In this document: positions 47,305 to 55,227 of the stretch, one piece after another
Layout of the letters: every line of letters starts with the position of its first letter
Numbering within the stretch: position 1 is the stretch's first letter
DNA from: Humibacter albus DSM 18994
GTDB lineage: Bacteria; Actinomycetota; Actinomycetes; Actinomycetales; Microbacteriaceae
Assembly: GCF_000421825.1 (NCBI RefSeq)
Contig: NZ_ATXT01000016.1
Location: forward strand, 186,001 to 250,000
Reading direction: 5' to 3'
Length of the DNA stretch: 64,000 nucleotides
Notes under the pieces: model-generated
Told to the model about the DNA's origin: nothing
Database searches by the model: none
Seen by the model: the letters and a program-made list of their open reading frames with translations, nothing else
Position numbers and translations under genes: made by a program

Positions 47305-47861
47305 CGGCGCTGGCGGTGCTCGACGAACGACCCGAGCACCGCGCCGATGTCGACCGAATCGTGACCGCCGACCTCGCCGCGCAGTTCGCCGCGGCCGGCG
47401 TCGCCGCGGAGGTCGCCGCATCCCTGCTCACCATGCAGGCGACGTCTCGGCGCACGGACTACGAGGCGGCGCATCCGGATGCCCGGTTCCTCGTTCTCCT
47501 GCGCGCGGGCGAAGTGGTCGGGCGGCTCGTCATTGATGAGGTGGACACGGGCATCCATGTCGTCGACATCGTCGTCGCACCCGAGGCCCGGCGCACGGGC
47601 GTCGCGAGCGAGGCGCTCTCGCGCGTCTGCCGCGATGCGGACGCGCGCGGCACCGGTATCGACCTGCAGGTCTGGACCGACAACGAGGCGGCGATCGCCC
47701 TGTATCGCCGGCTCGGTTTTCGCGCGTGCGGGCCCGAAGACTCCGGTCGCCTGCCGATGTGCAGGATGCCGTCACCCACCATCCCGACGCCGGCCCACGA
47801 TGACGCCGCATCGCGCGTCACCGTGACCGGCCATACCACCCTGATGAGGAGCGCCGGATGA
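47301..47861 (+). CDS. GNAT acetyltransferase of the collar operon, copy 1
   Basis: 186 residues. The GNAT fold is seen in RFLVLLRAGEVVGRLVIDEV, then HVVDIVVAPEARRTGVASEA with the acetyl-CoA-binding (R/Q)xxGxx(S/A) loop, and TIDLQVWTDNEAAIALYRRL-like GIDLQVWTDNEAAIALYRRL, then GFRACG. The ~30 residues at the C-terminus are Thr/Ala-rich. It is coupled by 4-base overlaps to the DUF6916-like gene upstream and the first collar gene downstream, which suggests that it modifies one of those products. A paralogue is at 51993. Confidence 0.85.
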   Translation: MTALAVLDERPEHRADVDRIVTADLAAQFAAAGVAAEVAASLLTMQATSRRTDYEAAHPDARFLVLLRAGEVVGRLVIDEVDTGIHVVDIVVAPEARRTGVASEALSRVCRDADARGTGIDLQVWTDNEAAIALYRRLGFRACGPEDSGRLPMCRMPSPTIPTPAHDDAASRVTVTGHTTLMRSAG

Positions 47862-48370
47862 GCGAGCCCTACGTCGGCGAGATACGCATGTTCGCCGGCA
47901 ACTTCGCGCCGAACGGCTGGGCGTTCTGCGACGGCAGCCTCGTCGCGATCTCCGAGTACGACACGCTCTTCGCCTTGATCGGAACCACCTACGGGGGCGA
48001 CGGGCAGTCGACGTTCGCTCTGCCGGATCTGCGCGGGCGGGCTCCCGTGCACATCGGCAACGGTGCCGGGCAGACCGTGGCGCTCGGCGAGCTCGGTGGC
48101 GTGGAGAGCGTGACGCTTTCGGGCACGCAGCTGCCGACCCACGGCCACGCGCCGCAGGGCTCGACTCAGCCGGCGAACCGCACCTCGCCTGTAGGCAACG
48201 TGTGGGCATCGTGGTCGGACAACCCGTACAGCACTGCCGCCCCGTCTGCCTCGATGGCGGAGGGTCTGATCGGCTCCGCAGGCAGCGGGCTGCCTCACGA
48301 CAACATGCCGCCGTTCCAGGTGATCAACTTCATCATCTCCTTCTTCGGCATCTTTCCGAACCAGAGCTGA
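47858..48370 (+). CDS. Phage tail collar-domain protein (microcystin-dependent-protein type) 1
   Basis: 170 residues: YVGEIRMFAGNFAPNGWAFC, then DGSLVAISEYDTLFALIGTT, YGGDGQSTFALPDLRGRAPV, the central LSGTQLPTHGHAPQGSTQ, and the C-terminal LPHDNMPPFQVINFIISFFG, then IFPNQS. These are the hallmarks of tail-collar/MdpB proteins, which form trimers in phage tail fibres. No phage genes surround it. No signal peptide is visible. Its start overlaps the GNAT stop by 4 bases. It is 10 bases from the next collar gene. Confidence 0.9.
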   Translation: MSEPYVGEIRMFAGNFAPNGWAFCDGSLVAISEYDTLFALIGTTYGGDGQSTFALPDLRGRAPVHIGNGAGQTVALGELGGVESVTLSGTQLPTHGHAPQGSTQPANRTSPVGNVWASWSDNPYSTAAPSASMAEGLIGSAGSGLPHDNMPPFQVINFIISFFGIFPNQS

Positions 48371-48380
48371 AAGGCACTCG

Positions 48381-48881
48381 ATGTCCGATCCGTATCTGGG
48401 CGAGATCCGCCTGGTGTCGTTCTCGCTCCTGCCGAAGGGGTGGGCGCTCTGCAACGGGCAGATCCTGGCGATCAACCAGAATGAGGCGCTGTACTCGCTC
48501 CTCGGGACCTCGTACGGCGGCGACGGGCGCACCACGTTCGCATTGCCGGACCTCCGCGCGCGCATCCCGCGCGGATACGATGCGAGCCGGTACGCGGTCG
48601 GCTCCTCCGGCGGCGAGGCGGCGCACACTCTGACCGTCCCCGAGATGGCTGCGCACACGCACACCGTGGCGGCGGGCGCCAACGCGGCACAGGCATCCCC
48701 CGCGGGCGCAGTGTGGGGCACGACCGCCGCGGCCGTCTATCAGGCCGCGGCTCCGAACACGGCGATGAACGCGGCATCCATCAGCGACTCCGGCGGGTCG
48801 CAACCCCACGAGAACCGGTCGCCATATCTCGGGCTCCAGTTCGTGATCGCGACGCAGGGCATCTTCCCGACTCGCAACTGA
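48381..48881 (+). CDS. Phage tail collar-domain protein 2
   Basis: 166 residues, paralogous to its neighbours: YLGEIRLVSFSLLPKGWALC, then NGQILAINQNEALYSLLGTS, YGGDGRTTFALPDLRARIPR, a HTHTVAAGANAAQASPAGA segment in place of the HGHAPQG loop, and PHENRSPYLGLQFVIATQGI at the end. The MFAGNFAP motif of the other two is replaced by LVSFSLLP, so the N-terminal strand has diverged. It follows collar 1 by 10 bases with GAAAGGCAC as the ribosome site. Confidence 0.9.
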   Translation: MSDPYLGEIRLVSFSLLPKGWALCNGQILAINQNEALYSLLGTSYGGDGRTTFALPDLRARIPRGYDASRYAVGSSGGEAAHTLTVPEMAAHTHTVAAGANAAQASPAGAVWGTTAAAVYQAAAPNTAMNAASISDSGGSQPHENRSPYLGLQFVIATQGIFPTRN

Positions 48882-48941
48882 TCAGGAACGCAGGGACACC
48901 GACACGCACACCCCACACCTACCAGCACGACGAGGCGCATC

Positions 48942-49472
48942 ATGACCGACCAATTCCTCGGAGAAATCCGTATGTTCGCGGGCAACTTCGCGCCACAGGG
49001 CTGGGCGCTCTGCCTCGGCCAGCTGCTGCCGCTCTCGCAGAACGCGGCGCTGTTCTCGCTGCTCGGCACCAACTACGGGGGCGATGGCAAGAGCACTTTC
49101 GCGCTACCCAACCTCGGAACGCGCATGCCGATCGGAGCGGGACAGGGGCCGGGCCTCACCGAACGCGAGCTCGGTGAGGCCGGCGGCTCCGAGAGCGTCA
49201 CTCTGGCGCAATCGCAGATCCCGGCGCACACGCACCAGGTATCCGCTCTCGCCGCCGGGGGCACCGCGACATCGCCTGCCGGCGCCACCTGGGCGCAGCC
49301 TCACCTCGGCCGCGTCACCGAGAAGGTGTACGCCGCGTCGACAGCAAGCGGCACCATGCATTCCCAGGCGCTGGCCACCACCGGCGGCAGTCAGCCGCAC
49401 AACAACCTGCCGCCGTACCTCGTGGTCTCGTTCATCATCGCGCTGCAGGGCATCTTCCCGTCCCGTCCCTGA
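48942..49472 (+). CDS. Phage tail collar-domain protein 3
   Basis: 176 residues: FLGEIRMFAGNFAPQGWALC, then LGQLLPLSQNAALFSLLGTN, YGGDGKSTFALPNLGTRMPI, LAQSQIPAHTHQVSALAAGG and PHNNLPPYLVVSFIIALQGI. It is closer to collar 1 in its N-terminus and to the typical MdpB length. A 60-base gap separates it from collar 2, without an evident terminator, so it is probably part of the same transcript. The three paralogues may form a mixed fibre or three separate ones. Confidence 0.9.
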   Translation: MTDQFLGEIRMFAGNFAPQGWALCLGQLLPLSQNAALFSLLGTNYGGDGKSTFALPNLGTRMPIGAGQGPGLTERELGEAGGSESVTLAQSQIPAHTHQVSALAAGGTATSPAGATWAQPHLGRVTEKVYAASTASGTMHSQALATTGGSQPHNNLPPYLVVSFIIALQGIFPSRP

Positions 49473-49548
49473 CGCGGCGCGGCAGGAGGCACGACCGCGC
49501 GATCGTAGGCACGACGCCGAGCGCCCGTCCGCCTGCGGCGCGGCCGCC

Positions 49549-50556
49549 CTACCCGAGCCCGAAACCGCCGTCACTGGTCAGGACCTGGCCGACCACCCAC
49601 GATCCGTGCGCGGTGGCGAGCCAGCCGATGAGCTCGGCCGGATCCTCCGGCCGTCCGACGCGCCCGAACGGGGTCGTGGCGAGCCACTCGTCGAGCGCGT
49701 CGAGTGAACGGTCGGTGGTGTCGGCATCCAAGTAGCCCGTGTTGACCGGTCCGGGATCGATGGTGTTCAGCACCACGCCGAGTTCGAGCAGCTCGGCCGC
49801 CACCGTGGCCGTGACGCCGGCGAGCGCCGCCTTGCTCGCCGCGTAGGCGACCTCGCCGCGCATCGGGCCGTGGAGCTGACCGCTCGTCATCCAGAAGACG
49901 TGGCCGGTCGGCTCGGCGAACGGCGTGCCGCCCGCGATCCGGTCCCCCGGGCGGGCTCGGACCGCGCTGCCGCTGCCGTCACCGTCGTCTCTCGTTCCAC
50001 TCGTGCCGTGGCCGCCGCGGTCGCCGCCGCTCCCACTCGCCGCGTCGACCGGCGCCACGAACGCGGCCGCCTTCGCCCGCGCAAACTCAGCCGTCAGCAG
50101 AATGGTCGAGCGTGTGTTGGTGCGCCAGAAGGCATCCAAACGTTCCGGCGTCATGTCGAGAATGCTGCCGTCGTCGCCGCTCTTCGCGTGGTTGCAGACC
50201 AGGATGTCCAGCTCGCCGGTCAACGCCCGCGCCGCCGCGAACACGGCCGGCACCTGCGCCTCGTCGGTGAGGTCGGCGGCGATGTCGCCGAACCGCGCTC
50301 CCGGCACGAGGGACTGACGGATGCCGTCTCGCACGCCATCCAGATCGTCGCCGCCCCACGGCTGGTCGAGATCGTGCAGACGGAAGTGCTGCACGAACAC
50401 GCTGGCACCGAGCGACGCGAGCTTGCGCGCCACGGCGAATCCGATGCCGCGGCGGCGGGAGACGCCGGTGACCAGCGCGGTCTTGCCCGCCAGCGGAAGC
50501 ACGGCCGTGGTCGGGGAGCTCACGGGCCCTGGCTGGCCGAGCCCCTGAGCATGCAT
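49549..50556 (-). CDS. SDR family oxidoreductase with low-complexity insert
   Basis: 335 residues. The Rossmann motif is KTALVTGVSRRRGIGFAVAR, then DILVCNHAKSGDDG replaces the usual NNAG. GHVFWMTSGQLHGPMRGEVA, then YAASKAALAGVTATVAAEL has the catalytic Ser, Tyr and Lys, and the C-terminus TIDPGPVNTGYLD...GQVLTSDGGFGLG is typical. A ~40-residue insert rich in Gly, Ser, Asp and Arg (around residues 175-215) breaks the fold between strand 4 and the catalytic Ser. It interrupts the block of collar and DUF6916 genes on the opposite strand. Confidence 0.88.
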   Translation of the reverse strand: MHAQGLGQPGPVSSPTTAVLPLAGKTALVTGVSRRRGIGFAVARKLASLGASVFVQHFRLHDLDQPWGGDDLDGVRDGIRQSLVPGARFGDIAADLTDEAQVPAVFAAARALTGELDILVCNHAKSGDDGSILDMTPERLDAFWRTNTRSTILLTAEFARAKAAAFVAPVDAASGSGGDRGGHGTSGTRDDGDGSGSAVRARPGDRIAGGTPFAEPTGHVFWMTSGQLHGPMRGEVAYAASKAALAGVTATVAAELLELGVVLNTIDPGPVNTGYLDADTTDRSLDALDEWLATTPFGRVGRPEDPAELIGWLATAHGSWVVGQVLTSDGGFGLG

Positions 50557-50590
50557 GGTCCGAGCCTACGACCGGCGCGCGCCCGGGCGC

Positions 50591-51076
50591 CTACTGCCGC
50601 ACCCGCTCCACGAACGCCGCGACGTGCTCGCGCAGCGCGACGATGCGCTGGGCGCGCGCCGCGTCCACGTCGAACCCGTCGTACGGGGCGGGATCCCGCC
50701 ACCGCACATTGGCGGAGCACTGGAATCCGTCGCAGACCAGCGTGCCGACGGTGTCGCCATTGCGGCCGGCCTTGCCGGCGCGCTTCGCCGCGTAGAACAC
50801 GACGTCGTTCGGCAGCCGCACGTCTTCGCACCAGGAGCACTGCGACCTGTGGCGGCTGCGTGCCTCCGCGCGCCGCAGCAGGATGCCGACCGGCCCGTCA
50901 TCGAGTTCGGCGATCACGTAGGCGACGCCGTCGTACTTGCGGTCGCGCCAGCCGAGGTAGTCGAGCGAGTCCCACGGAGTCGCGTCGAAGTCGGCGGGCG
51001 GGTTGAGGTTGTTGCGTTCGCGGAGAGACGCGTTGACGAAGCACGCGCGCATCTCCCGCTCGGTCACGGGGAGCAT
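50591..51076 (-). CDS. FBP-domain zinc-finger protein
   Basis: 161 residues from ATG 51076. The four-Cys treble-clef zinc finger typical of the FBP (fusidic-acid resistance / EF-G-binding) C-terminal domain is visible: SQCSWCEDVRLPNDVVFYAA, then TVGTLVCDGFQCSANVRW. The N-terminal ~90 residues (MLPVTEREMRACFVNASLRE, then RNNLNPPADF) match the actinobacterial version of the family. It probably binds elongation factor G and frees stalled ribosomes, though resistance has not been shown for this type. It is 34 bases upstream of the SDR gene. Confidence 0.82.
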   Translation of the reverse strand: MLPVTEREMRACFVNASLRERNNLNPPADFDATPWDSLDYLGWRDRKYDGVAYVIAELDDGPVGILLRRAEARSRHRSQCSWCEDVRLPNDVVFYAAKRAGKAGRNGDTVGTLVCDGFQCSANVRWRDPAPYDGFDVDAARAQRIVALREHVAAFVERVRQ

Positions 51077-51558
51077 GAGTTTCCTGTTCGATGACGGCCA
51101 AGACGGCCGGTTCGTTCGTGAGGTGAGAGGCGGCGGGCCGCCGCCGGGCGCAGCCGGAGATGTCCGCACGCCGCGCCCCTGCGTTCGCGCTCGCACGCGA
51201 GCGCACGCTGCTATCTGCCGCCGGCCCGAATGCCGGCGACCTCCTCACTCCCCGCGGGGCGAACGATCGACGAACTCACGTCTGACACCGTATCCCAGGC
51301 GTCTGAACGGTGCCCGTCGGGCCGCGCTGCCGCACTCGTGCTGGGCTGCGGTGCACGCGGCACATCCCCACTCGCCCACAAGTTCGGCACGCTGCCTAGC
51401 GGCGCCCGGCGGACCTCGGAACGCGACACGCCGACCTGCGCAGAAAAAGTACGAATTGACCCCCGGTCTCCTCTTCCGCTGCACGCCGGGTGGCCCTAAG
51501 GTGACACGCAGGCTGGATGACGCGGGGGCGGCAATCCAGATGACGCTGGGGGAGCGAC
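51077..51558. other. 482-bp intergenic region upstream of second DUF6916-like gene
   Basis: Two divergent promoters should lie here but none is clear. There are several small G/C hairpins (for example GGCGGCGGGCCGCCGCC near 51130) and a GGGGGAG ribosome site just before ATG 51559. I see no gene. Confidence 0.5.
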
Positions 51559-51996
51559 ATGGGGAAACGAGACGCAGGGAGCGCACGCTCCGTGACGCGG
51601 CGCACGGTCATCATGGCCGGTGCGCCGCAGTATGCGGGCGTGGCGATGGCCGCGACGATCATGCCGGCGGTGGCACAGGCATCCACACCGGCACGCGACA
51701 CCTATTCGGATGCGGTCGGCCATCGCTTCGAGGCCGCCAGCGAATACGGTCATTACGAGCTCACCCTGGCCTCGGTAGAACCGCTGAACGCGGTGTCCGG
51801 CACGCGATTCGGCCTGATGTTCACAGCTTCGGTCGACACGCCGCCGGCCGGCGTCTATCGCCTCAGCGTCGCGGACGACGCGCTCTCGCGCGACGAACTG
51901 CCCGACGCGCAGCTGTTCGTCGTGCGGTCGCGAAAGCGGCGACGGCCGGCGTCCCTCCGCCCGACGACCACGCGGTTCACGGGCCCGCGCCCGTGA
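51559..51996 (+). CDS. Tat-exported DUF6916-like protein, copy 2
   Basis: 145 residues. SVTRRTVIMAGAPQYAGVAM, then AATIMPAVAQAST is a twin-arginine signal with an Ala-x-Ala site. The mature part has YSDAVGHRFEAASEYGHYEL, then TLASVEPLNAVSGTRFGLMF and DTPPAGVYRLSVADDAL, the same order of elements as at 46873 but weakly similar. The last ~25 residues are basic and low in complexity. It overlaps the next GNAT gene by GTGA, as copy 1 does by ATGA. No collar gene follows this copy. Confidence 0.65.
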   Translation: MGKRDAGSARSVTRRTVIMAGAPQYAGVAMAATIMPAVAQASTPARDTYSDAVGHRFEAASEYGHYELTLASVEPLNAVSGTRFGLMFTASVDTPPAGVYRLSVADDALSRDELPDAQLFVVRSRKRRRPASLRPTTTRFTGPRP

Positions 51997-52484
51997 TCGC
52001 CGCCGAAGAGTTGCGCTACCGTCCGGTCACCGCAATCGATGGACCGTCGCTCTACCGCCTCTTTCTGCAGGTCAACGCCGCTGCGCTGTCCACCCTGGCC
52101 GGCGACACGAACGCCCGCCAGGCGCTGGCATCGATGGAGTACGTCGAAGAGAGCGTGCGCACGAAGACGGAGTTCCCTGACGCCGTCGACCTCGCCATCG
52201 AGCACCGCGGCACCGTCTGCGGACGCATGACGACCGTGATGCGGGAGGGCGGCATCCAACTCCTGCGGCTCTCGGTGATCGCCGAGCACCGTGGCCAGGG
52301 CATTGGGACGCAGGCGATGCACCGCCTAGCGCGACTCGCCGAGGACCACGGATGCCTGCTCTGGCTGCGCGCGGACGCCGCCAGTCAGGGCTGCCGCGGC
52401 TTTCTCGAGCACGTCGGCTTCGAGGTCGTCGGCCGAGGCGGGCGCATCCACCTGGAGCACGCGGGAGCGGTCGCGGCCGCGTAG
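51993..52484 (+). CDS. GNAT acetyltransferase, copy 2
   Basis: 163 residues from GTG 51993. GNAT elements are LRYRPVTAIDGPSLYRLFLQ, then VDLAIEHRGTVCGRMTTV, QLLRLSVIAEHRGQGIGTQA with the RGQGIG acetyl-CoA loop, and LWLRADAASQGCRGFLEHVG, then FEVVGRG. It is coupled to the second DUF6916-like gene by a 4-base overlap. Its last 159 bases overlap, in antisense, the 3' end of the MFS gene. The substrate is unknown. Confidence 0.85.
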   Translation: MIAAEELRYRPVTAIDGPSLYRLFLQVNAAALSTLAGDTNARQALASMEYVEESVRTKTEFPDAVDLAIEHRGTVCGRMTTVMREGGIQLLRLSVIAEHRGQGIGTQAMHRLARLAEDHGCLLWLRADAASQGCRGFLEHVGFEVVGRGGRIHLEHAGAVAAA

Positions 52485-53831
52485 CGGAACGCGATGCTGC
52501 TCCTCCGACAGGCGCAGTTCCTCCGGCCGCGGCTGCGCACGCCGAGCCATCGCCTTCTTCAGCCGCCAGGCCGCGAACACCGCGGCTGAGGCGAGCGCGA
52601 GGTGCATGCCGAGGAACGCGTCAGCGAGGCCGGCACCGAGCAGCACTCCGGCCACCAGCGGTCCGGCCGCCGAAAACGCGGTCTGCAGCGCGGCCATGAT
52701 GCCGAGCGTCTGGCCGACGCGGCCCTTCGGCGCCAGCGACGCCGTCAACGGGTTCAGCACCGGGCTGTACACCGTCTCGCCGACGGCGAAGATGCCGAAC
52801 GTCACGACGAACAGCGCCGAGGCGACTCCCGGCACGAACTGCGCGCCCGACAGCAGCAGCCACGAGAACATCCAGATCAAGCCGACAGCCATGAGCAGTC
52901 CCGGCGCCGTGCGCTTTGCCGTCACCCGCACGACGACCACCTGCAGCGCCACGATCACGAGGCAGTTCACGGCGGCGGCCATGCCGATCGCGGAAGGATC
53001 GGCGTGCAGCACGGTAAGCGCATACGCGGGCAGCCCGGACTCGAACTGTGCGTAGAACGCCAGCGCGAGCGTGATGGTGACCACGGCGATCCACCGCATC
53101 GAGGGCTCGGCGAAGATGGCTCGGAGCGCGCCGTTCTTCGCAGCCTTCGCCGGTCCGCCGTGTGCGGCATCGACGACGGCCATGGCGCCTGTCGGCGCGT
53201 CGGTCCCGAGCGCGTCGGCTGTGTCCGCAGCGTCCGTTGTGCCGAGGCCGGCGGAGCTCGCGTCCTCGTCGAGCACGGAGTCGTCGCGCCAGCCAGCCAC
53301 GGCGATGATGAGCGATGACAGCACGAAGCCGGCCGCGGCCATGACGAACCCGACATCCAGTCCGTTCGCACGGTTGAGGTCGACGACAAGACCGGCGATG
53401 AAGGCGCCGGCCGCCATGCCGAGCGATTCGCCGGTGAACTTGTAGGCGAAGATCTTGCGCCGGTCAGCGCCCGACGACCAGCGCAGCGCGAGCACCTGCT
53501 TCGCGGGAACCGCGGCCGACAATCCGAGGCCGAACACGAGCATCCCGATCAGGAACGGCGTGGGTGCGCCGACGAACACGAGCGAACCGACGGCGGCGGC
53601 ACCCACGAGCTGCGCGACCACGACGACGGCGACCGGGTTGAACCGGTCCGCCAGGCGCCCGGCGAGCGGAGCCGCGGCGAGCGCGCCGATCGAGAACAAC
53701 GAGGACGCCGCGGCGCCGGCGAGCGCGCCCCAGCCGCGGGTGTCCGCAGCGTACGCGTACTGATACGGCAGCACGGCTCCCCAGCCGAGCATGCCGATGG
53801 CGGATGCGAGCACGAGCAGTTTCGCGCGCAT
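52326..53831 (-). CDS. MFS transporter
   Basis: 501 residues from ATG 53831, with GGGGAGG eight bases upstream. Twelve membrane spans: helix 1-2 region AKLLVLASAIGMLGWGAVLP, then motif A GRLADRFNPVAVVVVAQ, a long acidic central loop (SVLDEDASSAGLGTTDAADT), and the second half with IFAVGETVYSPVLNPLTASL, then APKGRVGQTLGIMAALQTAF. After the last helix there are ~75 extra residues, the final 53 encoded on the strand opposite the GNAT gene. It is divergent from a MarR gene and likely under its control. Substrate unknown. Confidence 0.88.
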   Translation of the reverse strand: MRAKLLVLASAIGMLGWGAVLPYQYAYAADTRGWGALAGAAASSLFSIGALAAAPLAGRLADRFNPVAVVVVAQLVGAAAVGSLVFVGAPTPFLIGMLVFGLGLSAAVPAKQVLALRWSSGADRRKIFAYKFTGESLGMAAGAFIAGLVVDLNRANGLDVGFVMAAAGFVLSSLIIAVAGWRDDSVLDEDASSAGLGTTDAADTADALGTDAPTGAMAVVDAAHGGPAKAAKNGALRAIFAEPSMRWIAVVTITLALAFYAQFESGLPAYALTVLHADPSAIGMAAAVNCLVIVALQVVVVRVTAKRTAPGLLMAVGLIWMFSWLLLSGAQFVPGVASALFVVTFGIFAVGETVYSPVLNPLTASLAPKGRVGQTLGIMAALQTAFSAAGPLVAGVLLGAGLADAFLGMHLALASAAVFAAWRLKKAMARRAQPRPEELRLSEEQHRVPLRGRDRSRVLQVDAPASADDLEADVLEKAAAALTGGVRAQPEQASVVLGESR

Positions 53832-53932
53832 GGTGGACACCTCCCCGAGACGAATGCGAAGCGCCCGCGAGGCACGAGGGCAGGACGAGGCGGGTGCCTC
53901 GCCTGTGTCGGGGCGGCAGGGCGACGGATGTG

Positions 53933-53992
53933 CGCCGAAGCGTTCTAGTTCGAAGTATTCGGACTCGAAGAATTCGACATCGAAATATTAGC
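53933..53992. promoter_or_regulatory. 15-bp periodic TTCG/CGAA operator array
   Basis: Four 15-bp units start at 53933, 53948, 53963 and 53978 with the core xxxCGAAGxATTCGx. They create the palindromes TTCG-GACT-CGAA (53958-53969) and TTCG-ACAT-CGAA (53973-53984), 15 bp apart. The array lies 28 bases upstream of the MarR ATG (54022), between it and the MFS gene, and is a good MarR operator candidate. Confidence 0.65.
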
Positions 53993-54021
53993 AACCGAAC
54001 GAGCCGTGAAAGAATTCCCGC

Positions 54022-54528
54022 ATGGCCACGCGCAAACCCACGGCTCCGGAACTGCACCGGCAGGCGGTGGCGGCCTACGTCGCGGCCGGCGGCGAGGAGT
54101 CCGTACAGCGCGTGATCACGGCCGTCGCGAGTCTGAGCAAGAAGCTCGATCAGTGGTACGCGAGACAGCTCGCCGATCTCGACCTCGCCTCAGGCGAATG
54201 GGCCGTGGTGGCCGCCCTTGCGAAGGCGGGCGAGCCGCTCACCCCGTCTCAGCTCGCCGACCTGACGAACGTGGCACCGTCATCCATGACCCACCGGCTC
54301 GACAAGCTGGCCGAGCGGGGGCTCGTGGAACGCGCACCGGATGCCACCAACCGCACCCGTGTGTTCGTCGCGCTCACCGAAGACGGCTGGCAGCTGTTCA
54401 GCCTGGCGATCCGGGGGTCGGACGTCGTCGAGTCCGACGTGCTGCAGGACCTGAGCGAGAAGGAACGCGGTGAACTGGCGCGACTGCTCGAAGTCGTGAT
54501 CGCGCGGCTCGACGACATCGAGGCGTAG
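54022..54528 (+). CDS. MarR family regulator
   Basis: 168 residues. The winged HTH is GEWAVVAALAKAGEPLTPSQ, then LADLTNVAPSSMTHRLDKLA and ERGLVERAPDATNRTRVFVA, followed by the C-terminal dimer helix. The N-terminal ~50 residues carry a helix (VQRVITAVASLSKKLDQWYA). It is divergent from the MFS exporter across the TTCG/CGAA palindromes, so it is the likely regulator of that transporter. Its end lies 31 bases from the convergent isochorismatase-fold gene. Confidence 0.92.
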   Translation: MATRKPTAPELHRQAVAAYVAAGGEESVQRVITAVASLSKKLDQWYARQLADLDLASGEWAVVAALAKAGEPLTPSQLADLTNVAPSSMTHRLDKLAERGLVERAPDATNRTRVFVALTEDGWQLFSLAIRGSDVVESDVLQDLSEKERGELARLLEVVIARLDDIEA

Positions 54529-54559
54529 GGCCAGCGTCCCTCGCGAGAAATTCGGCTGG

Positions 54560-55126
54560 CTAGCGGGCGGTGAGGAGCTCCAGCACCTCGGCGGTCGTGC
54601 CGAGCTCGCCGAGCTTCGGAAACTGGTGCTCGATCGACGCATTGTGCGCCTCGAGGTTGTCGGTCATCGCATCGGTGACGAAGGCGACGTGGTAACCGAG
54701 GTCGTACGCCGAGCGGGCGGTCGACTCCACACCCGACGTCGTCGAGACGCCGGTGAGCACGATCTGCGTCGCGCCGGCATTCTTCAGCTTCGCGTCGAGG
54801 TCGGTGGTGAGGAACGCGCCGAGCGAGCGCTTCGTCACCGTGATGTCGCTCGGCCGCTGGTTCAGCTCGGGCACGAGCACCGTGGTCTCGGCCGCCAGCG
54901 ACCGCCCGCCGATTCGTCCGGTCGCCTTGCCGCGATCGGTACGGCCCACTGCGGAACCATCGACGTTCACCAGCACGACGGGGAGCCCGTGCGCCCGGAA
55001 CGCCTCGGCGAGCGCCGCTGAGTTCGCGATGATCTGCTCCTTGGGGTGCGCAGCGGGGTACCCCAGGATGCCCACCTGCAGGTCGATCACGACGAGTGCG
55101 GGCTTCTGCTCGAGCTGGATGGACAT
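54560..55126 (-). CDS. Isochorismatase-fold hydrolase without catalytic Cys
   Basis: 188 residues from ATG 55126, after AAGGAGA. The fold is clear from LVVIDLQVGILGYPAAHPKE (Asp), ITVTKRSLGAF (Lys) and VLTGVSTTSGVESTARSAYD, then LGYHVAFVTDAMTD. The position where nicotinamidases have the nucleophilic Cys is Gly here (TSGVEST), as in true isochorismatases. So an amidase reaction is unlikely, and ether hydrolysis or another role is possible. It lies downstream of the FAD reductase gene, about 100 bases away on the same strand. Confidence 0.85.
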   Translation of the reverse strand: MSIQLEQKPALVVIDLQVGILGYPAAHPKEQIIANSAALAEAFRAHGLPVVLVNVDGSAVGRTDRGKATGRIGGRSLAAETTVLVPELNQRPSDITVTKRSLGAFLTTDLDAKLKNAGATQIVLTGVSTTSGVESTARSAYDLGYHVAFVTDAMTDNLEAHNASIEHQFPKLGELGTTAEVLELLTAR

Positions 55127-55227
55127 CGACTCTCCTTCTGCGGGCGCACACGTTCGCGCTCGTTCTTCTCGAGAATCAAGGGTGGCAGAGGGCACCTGGG
55201 TGTACCGCGCGTGAAGCCAGTGCGGGC

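Noticed and set aside
47858..49472. Prophage remnant suggested by three tail-collar proteins
   Set aside because: No capsid, portal, terminase, integrase or lysis gene is nearby, and the genes are coupled to a Tat-exported protein and a GNAT.
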